DNA of 9,172 bases from NCBI GenBank assembly GCA_019348475.1, contig JAHWJJ010000157.1, forward strand, positions 1-9,172, written 5' to 3'. Under the pieces are notes generated by a model. It had not been told where the DNA came from. It was given only the letters and a program-made list of their open reading frames with translations, and did not search any database. Each line of letters starts with the position of its first letter. Position 1 is the first letter of the stretch. The translations under genes and the position numbers were made by a program. Positions 7,094 through 9,172 of this stretch are shown one piece after another. This DNA comes from Gemmatimonadota bacterium. GTDB taxonomy: Bacteria > Gemmatimonadota > Gemmatimonadetes > Longimicrobiales > Longimicrobiaceae.

Positions 7094-7516
7094 CTACCAG
7101 TCGTCGCCGGCGCCGTACTCGCGGCGGCCGCCGCGGCCACCGCCGCCACCGCCCCAGCCGCTGCCGTTGCCGCGCCCGCCGCCGCCGCGGTCGTATCCAC
7201 CGCCGCCACCGTAGCCACCGTCCCCACCCCCGTATCCGCCGCGCTCCGCGGCCCCGCCGTATCCCCCGCCCTGGCCCATGTCGGCCGGCTGCTGGCCGCC
7301 CTCGGGCGCGTTCAGGCGCACCAGGTTGGCCGCCTTGAGGCCCTTGGGCTCTTCGATCACCTCGAACTCCACCGGCTCGCCCTGTTCCAGGGTCTTGAAG
7401 CCGCGGCCCGAGATGCCGCTGTGGTGCACGAAGACGTCGGTGCCGTCATCCCGCGTGACGAAGCCGAAGCCCTTCTCCTGCGAGAACCACTTGACCGTAC
7501 CGGATGCGCGTTCCAT
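7094..7516 (-). CDS. Cold-shock domain protein with glycine-rich C-terminal tail
   Basis: A 140-residue protein. Residues 3-69 form a complete cold-shock domain that binds single-stranded RNA and [18 protein letters not shown] (6-20) holds RNP1 [14 protein letters not shown] (28-35) holds RNP2, and [20 protein letters not shown] closes the barrel. A usual bacterial Csp ends at about 70 residues; this one continues with some 70 more, of which about 60 (81-140) are low complexity, built from GGY, GGG, RGG and GGW units and ending in acidic DDW. Such tails recall plant CSD glycine-rich proteins and RGG/FG-type RNA-binding regions; a role in RNA contacts or condensate formation is inference. The ATG at 7516 sits directly before the domain; the frame is open upstream but that sequence is not protein-like. 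No Shine-Dalgarno sequence is visible before the start. Expression is probably controlled by the long leader. Confidence 0.92.
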   Translation of the reverse strand: MERASGTVKWFSQEKGFGFVTRDDGTDVFVHHSGISGRGFKTLEQGEPVEFEVIEEPKGLKAANLVRLNAPEGGQQPADMGQGGGYGGAAERGGYGGGDGGYGGGGGYDRGGGGRGNGSGWGGGGGGRGGRREYGAGDDW

Positions 7517-7848
7517 GGGACTTTGCGTGGGTGGGGGGACCGGGTGGAGCAGATGGACCGGGGGGCGCCTGTCCGCACGGATCGTTCCCGTCGCCGTCCC
7601 ACCGTTCCGCGGCGCAGCCGCGGAAAGGTGCAGGTGAAAGTGGGTCAGGCGTTTGCGGGATGTGTAACGGATTTCGGAACCCCTGAAGCATCCATCCAGC
7701 GCATCCGGCGCGCCGGTGCGCCAGGGGCGCGGGCGGGGCGCGGCTGCCCCGAAGTGATGCGCGCCTGCCGCGCTGGCCGGGGCGATGGCGGGGCGATACA
7801 CTCCCCGCCGTTCCACTTCACCGGCGCGGCGCCACGAGCCCCATCCTG
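7517..7848. promoter_or_regulatory. Divergent intergenic region: csp leader and glycosyltransferase upstream DNA
   Basis: These 332 bases separate two divergent starts and hold no convincing gene. On the csp side there is an 8-bp perfect hairpin at 7605-7625 and a pyrimidine-rich, purine-poor stretch immediately before the csp ATG with no ribosome site. Less GC-rich DNA around 7640-7690, including GTTACACAT on the minus strand, is the likeliest csp promoter zone, but no consensus pair can be fixed. The last 50 bases before 7849 show no strong ribosome site for the glycosyltransferase. Confidence 0.45.
7605..7625 (-). promoter_or_regulatory. Hairpin in the presumed csp mRNA leader
   Basis: TTCCGCGG at 7605-7612 and CCGCGGAA at 7618-7625 form an 8-bp perfect stem with a 5-base loop, about 90-110 bases upstream of the csp start. 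Cold-shock mRNAs often have long structured leaders that alter folding with temperature; this stem could be part of one. The structure is visible; the role is inferred. Confidence 0.45.
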
Positions 7849-9006
7849 ATGATCGAATCCGTCCTGTTCTGGCTTGCCGCGGCCGCGGTCGCCGCCTTCG
7901 CCGCCGCCCTCGTCGAGCTGGGGCGCGGGGGGAGGAGCCTCCGGCAGCTGCACCTGCTGCCGGCGGCGGATGCGCGCTCCATGCCCTCCGTGTCCATCGT
8001 GGTCGCCGCGCGCAACGAGGAGCGGGGGATCGAGCCCGCGCTGCGCTCCGTCCTCGGCCAGCAGGGGGAGGGGATCGAGGTGGTGGCCGTGGACGACCGC
8101 TCCGAGGATGGAACGGGGGCCATCCTGGACGGCATGGCCGCGCACAACCCGCGTCTGCGCGTGATCCACATCGCGGAGCTGCCGGCGGGGTGGCTGGGAA
8201 AGAACCACGCGCTGTGGCTGGGTGCTCGGGCCGCCCGTGGCGAGCTGCTGCTGTTCACTGACGCCGACGTGGTGATGAAGCCCGACACCGTGGCGCGCGC
8301 CGCCGGGCACCTGCACCGCGAAGGGCTGGACCACCTGACGGTGGCGCCGCGGGTGATCATGCCCGGCGCGCTGCTCCAGGCGTTCGGCGTCTTCTTTACG
8401 GTCATGTTCTCGCTCTTCACGCGGCCGTGGAAGGCGCGCGACCCGCGCAGCCGCGCGCACGTCGGCATCGGCGCGTTCAACCTGCTGCGCGCGGACACCT
8501 ACCGCCGCATCGGGACGCACCAGGCCATCGCCATGCGCCCGGACGACGACATGAAGCTGGGAAAGCTGGTGAAGAAGAACGGGGGCGCGCAGGACTTCGT
8601 CATCGGGGCGGAGCAGATCTCGGTGGAATGGTACCATTCCGTGCGCGAGGCCGTGCGTGGGCTGCGCAAGAACGGCTTCGCGGGGGTGGATTACCGGATC
8701 TCGACCGTGATCGCGGCCACCGCCGTGCAGCTTCTCTTCTTCATGTGGCCCTTGGTTGCCGTGTGGATGACGGACGGCTGGACGCGGGTGCTGTACGCGG
8801 TGGCCGTCGGCATGCTGCTGCTGATGTACGCCGGCTCCGCCGCCGCGCAGGGTTCCCCCGTATGGCACGCGGTGCTGTTTCCCCTCGCCTCGGCCATGCT
8901 CGTCGTGATCATCTGGAACGCCACCCTGTACGCGCTGGTGAACCGCGGCATCGAGTGGCGCGGCACGCACTACCCGCTGGACGAGCTGCGGGCGAACAGG
9001 GTGTAA
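7849..9006 (+). CDS. Membrane-anchored family 2 glycosyltransferase
   Basis: A 385-residue GT2 (GT-A fold) glycosyltransferase, which transfers a sugar from a nucleotide-sugar donor. Seen: an N-terminal membrane helix at about 4-22; nucleotide-binding start [18 protein letters not shown] at 48-65; VDDRSEDGT at 81-89; [11 protein letters not shown] at 111-121; metal-binding TDAD at 137-140; acceptor-side RPDDDMKLG at 230-238 as the equivalent of the catalytic ED motif; [15 protein letters not shown] at 261-275. Three hydrophobic helices follow at roughly 287-305, 312-330 and 340-363. The LPxGWxGK motif and the C-terminal membrane helices resemble hopanoid-associated HpnB and carotenoid CrtQ-type transferases, but no hopanoid or carotenoid gene is adjacent, so the acceptor (probably a lipid) is unknown. 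The ATG at 7849 follows poor ribosome-site sequence; no other nearby start places the membrane helix better. Confidence 0.9.
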   Translation: MIESVLFWLAAAAVAAFAAALVELGRGGRSLRQLHLLPAADARSMPSVSIVVAARNEERGIEPALRSVLGQQGEGIEVVAVDDRSEDGTGAILDGMAAHNPRLRVIHIAELPAGWLGKNHALWLGARAARGELLLFTDADVVMKPDTVARAAGHLHREGLDHLTVAPRVIMPGALLQAFGVFFTVMFSLFTRPWKARDPRSRAHVGIGAFNLLRADTYRRIGTHQAIAMRPDDDMKLGKLVKKNGGAQDFVIGAEQISVEWYHSVREAVRGLRKNGFAGVDYRISTVIAATAVQLLFFMWPLVAVWMTDGWTRVLYAVAVGMLLLMYAGSAAAQGSPVWHAVLFPLASAMLVVIIWNATLYALVNRGIEWRGTHYPLDELRANRV

Positions 9007-9172
9007 TCCCGACAGAACGCGCTTCGCCCCCCTCGACGGTGCCGTTCACCCCCCTCTCCCGGCGGCAGTTTGCCGGGGGCGGGGCCGGGGGGCGCGCCGG
9101 GGCGTGGGGACGCGGCGGCCGCGGCCCTCTCCCCCGCCAGGCCTTTCGCTCGTTCCTCGCGACGGCTGGCGA
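9007..9172. repeat. GC-rich, hairpin-prone intergenic end of the window
   Basis: After the glycosyltransferase stop the DNA becomes runs of C then G. CCCGGC at 9058-9063 pairs with GCCGGG at 9072-9077, flanked by further partly pairing C-rich and G-rich arms (CCCCTCT before, GGCGGGG after). A second C-rich run (CCCTCTCCCCCGCC, about 9124-9137) follows. It could act as terminator for the gene before it and has the look of a dispersed intergenic repeat. No coding region is seen before the window ends. Confidence 0.4.

Noticed and set aside
7094..7200. Gly-codon repeats in the csp tail as a possible CRISPR or minisatellite
   Set aside because: The periodicity is 3-9 bases, stays in frame and reflects GGY/GGG codons; there are no spacers or uniform repeat units.
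5885..7214. Plus-strand open frames opposite mreB and csp
   Set aside because: Composition is His/Asp/Arg- or Pro-rich without domains; the opposite strand encodes an unambiguous actin fold and cold-shock domain.
7645..8970. 441-residue minus-strand frame opposite the glycosyltransferase
   Set aside because: Low-complexity His/Arg/Gln product antisense to a gene with intact GT2 motifs.

Overview
This is a GC-rich (about 70 % by eye) chromosomal stretch from a Gram-negative-type bacterium. Two predicted secreted lipoproteins, an MreB, a bacterial dynamin-like GTPase and strong third-position GC support that reading. The mix of genes and the GC-rich intergenic hairpins would fit Gemmatimonadota (for example Longimicrobium-like organisms), but no rRNA or tRNA marker is present, so the taxon is only a guess. 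I see no tRNA, rRNA, CRISPR array, transposase, integrase or phage gene.

Layout. 1-309: no convincing gene. 310-915 (+): DUF488-family protein. 1043-1420 (+): stand-alone CheY-like receiver. 1497-2585 (+): lipoprotein form of isoaspartyl peptidase/L-asparaginase, converging on 2769-3254 (-), a small lipoprotein of unknown function. 3526-5283 (+): dynamin-family GTPase with a C-terminal membrane-insertion segment. 5308-5639 (-): traces of a broken coding region with a frameshift. 5666-5699 (-): textbook intrinsic terminator behind 5798-6793 (-), an MreB actin homologue with no mreC or mreD beside it. 7094-7516 (-): cold-shock-domain protein with a Gly/Arg/Tyr-rich tail. 7849-9006 (+): membrane-anchored family 2 glycosyltransferase. 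9007-9172: repeat-like, hairpin-rich intergenic DNA.

How the genes work together. Almost every gene stands alone, with its own hairpin or intergenic gap behind it; no long operon is visible. A cell-envelope theme can be argued (MreB for wall growth, dynamin for membrane remodelling, a membrane glycosyltransferase, two lipoproteins), but the sequence shows no direct link between them. I did not find a clear new multi-gene defence or mobile system. The most unusual points are: the MreB with Asn in place of the usual Asp in its second phosphate-binding motif; the cold-shock protein with an RGG/GGY-like low-complexity tail and a structured leader lacking a Shine-Dalgarno sequence; the frameshifted remnant behind the mreB terminator; and several perfect inverted repeats between genes.
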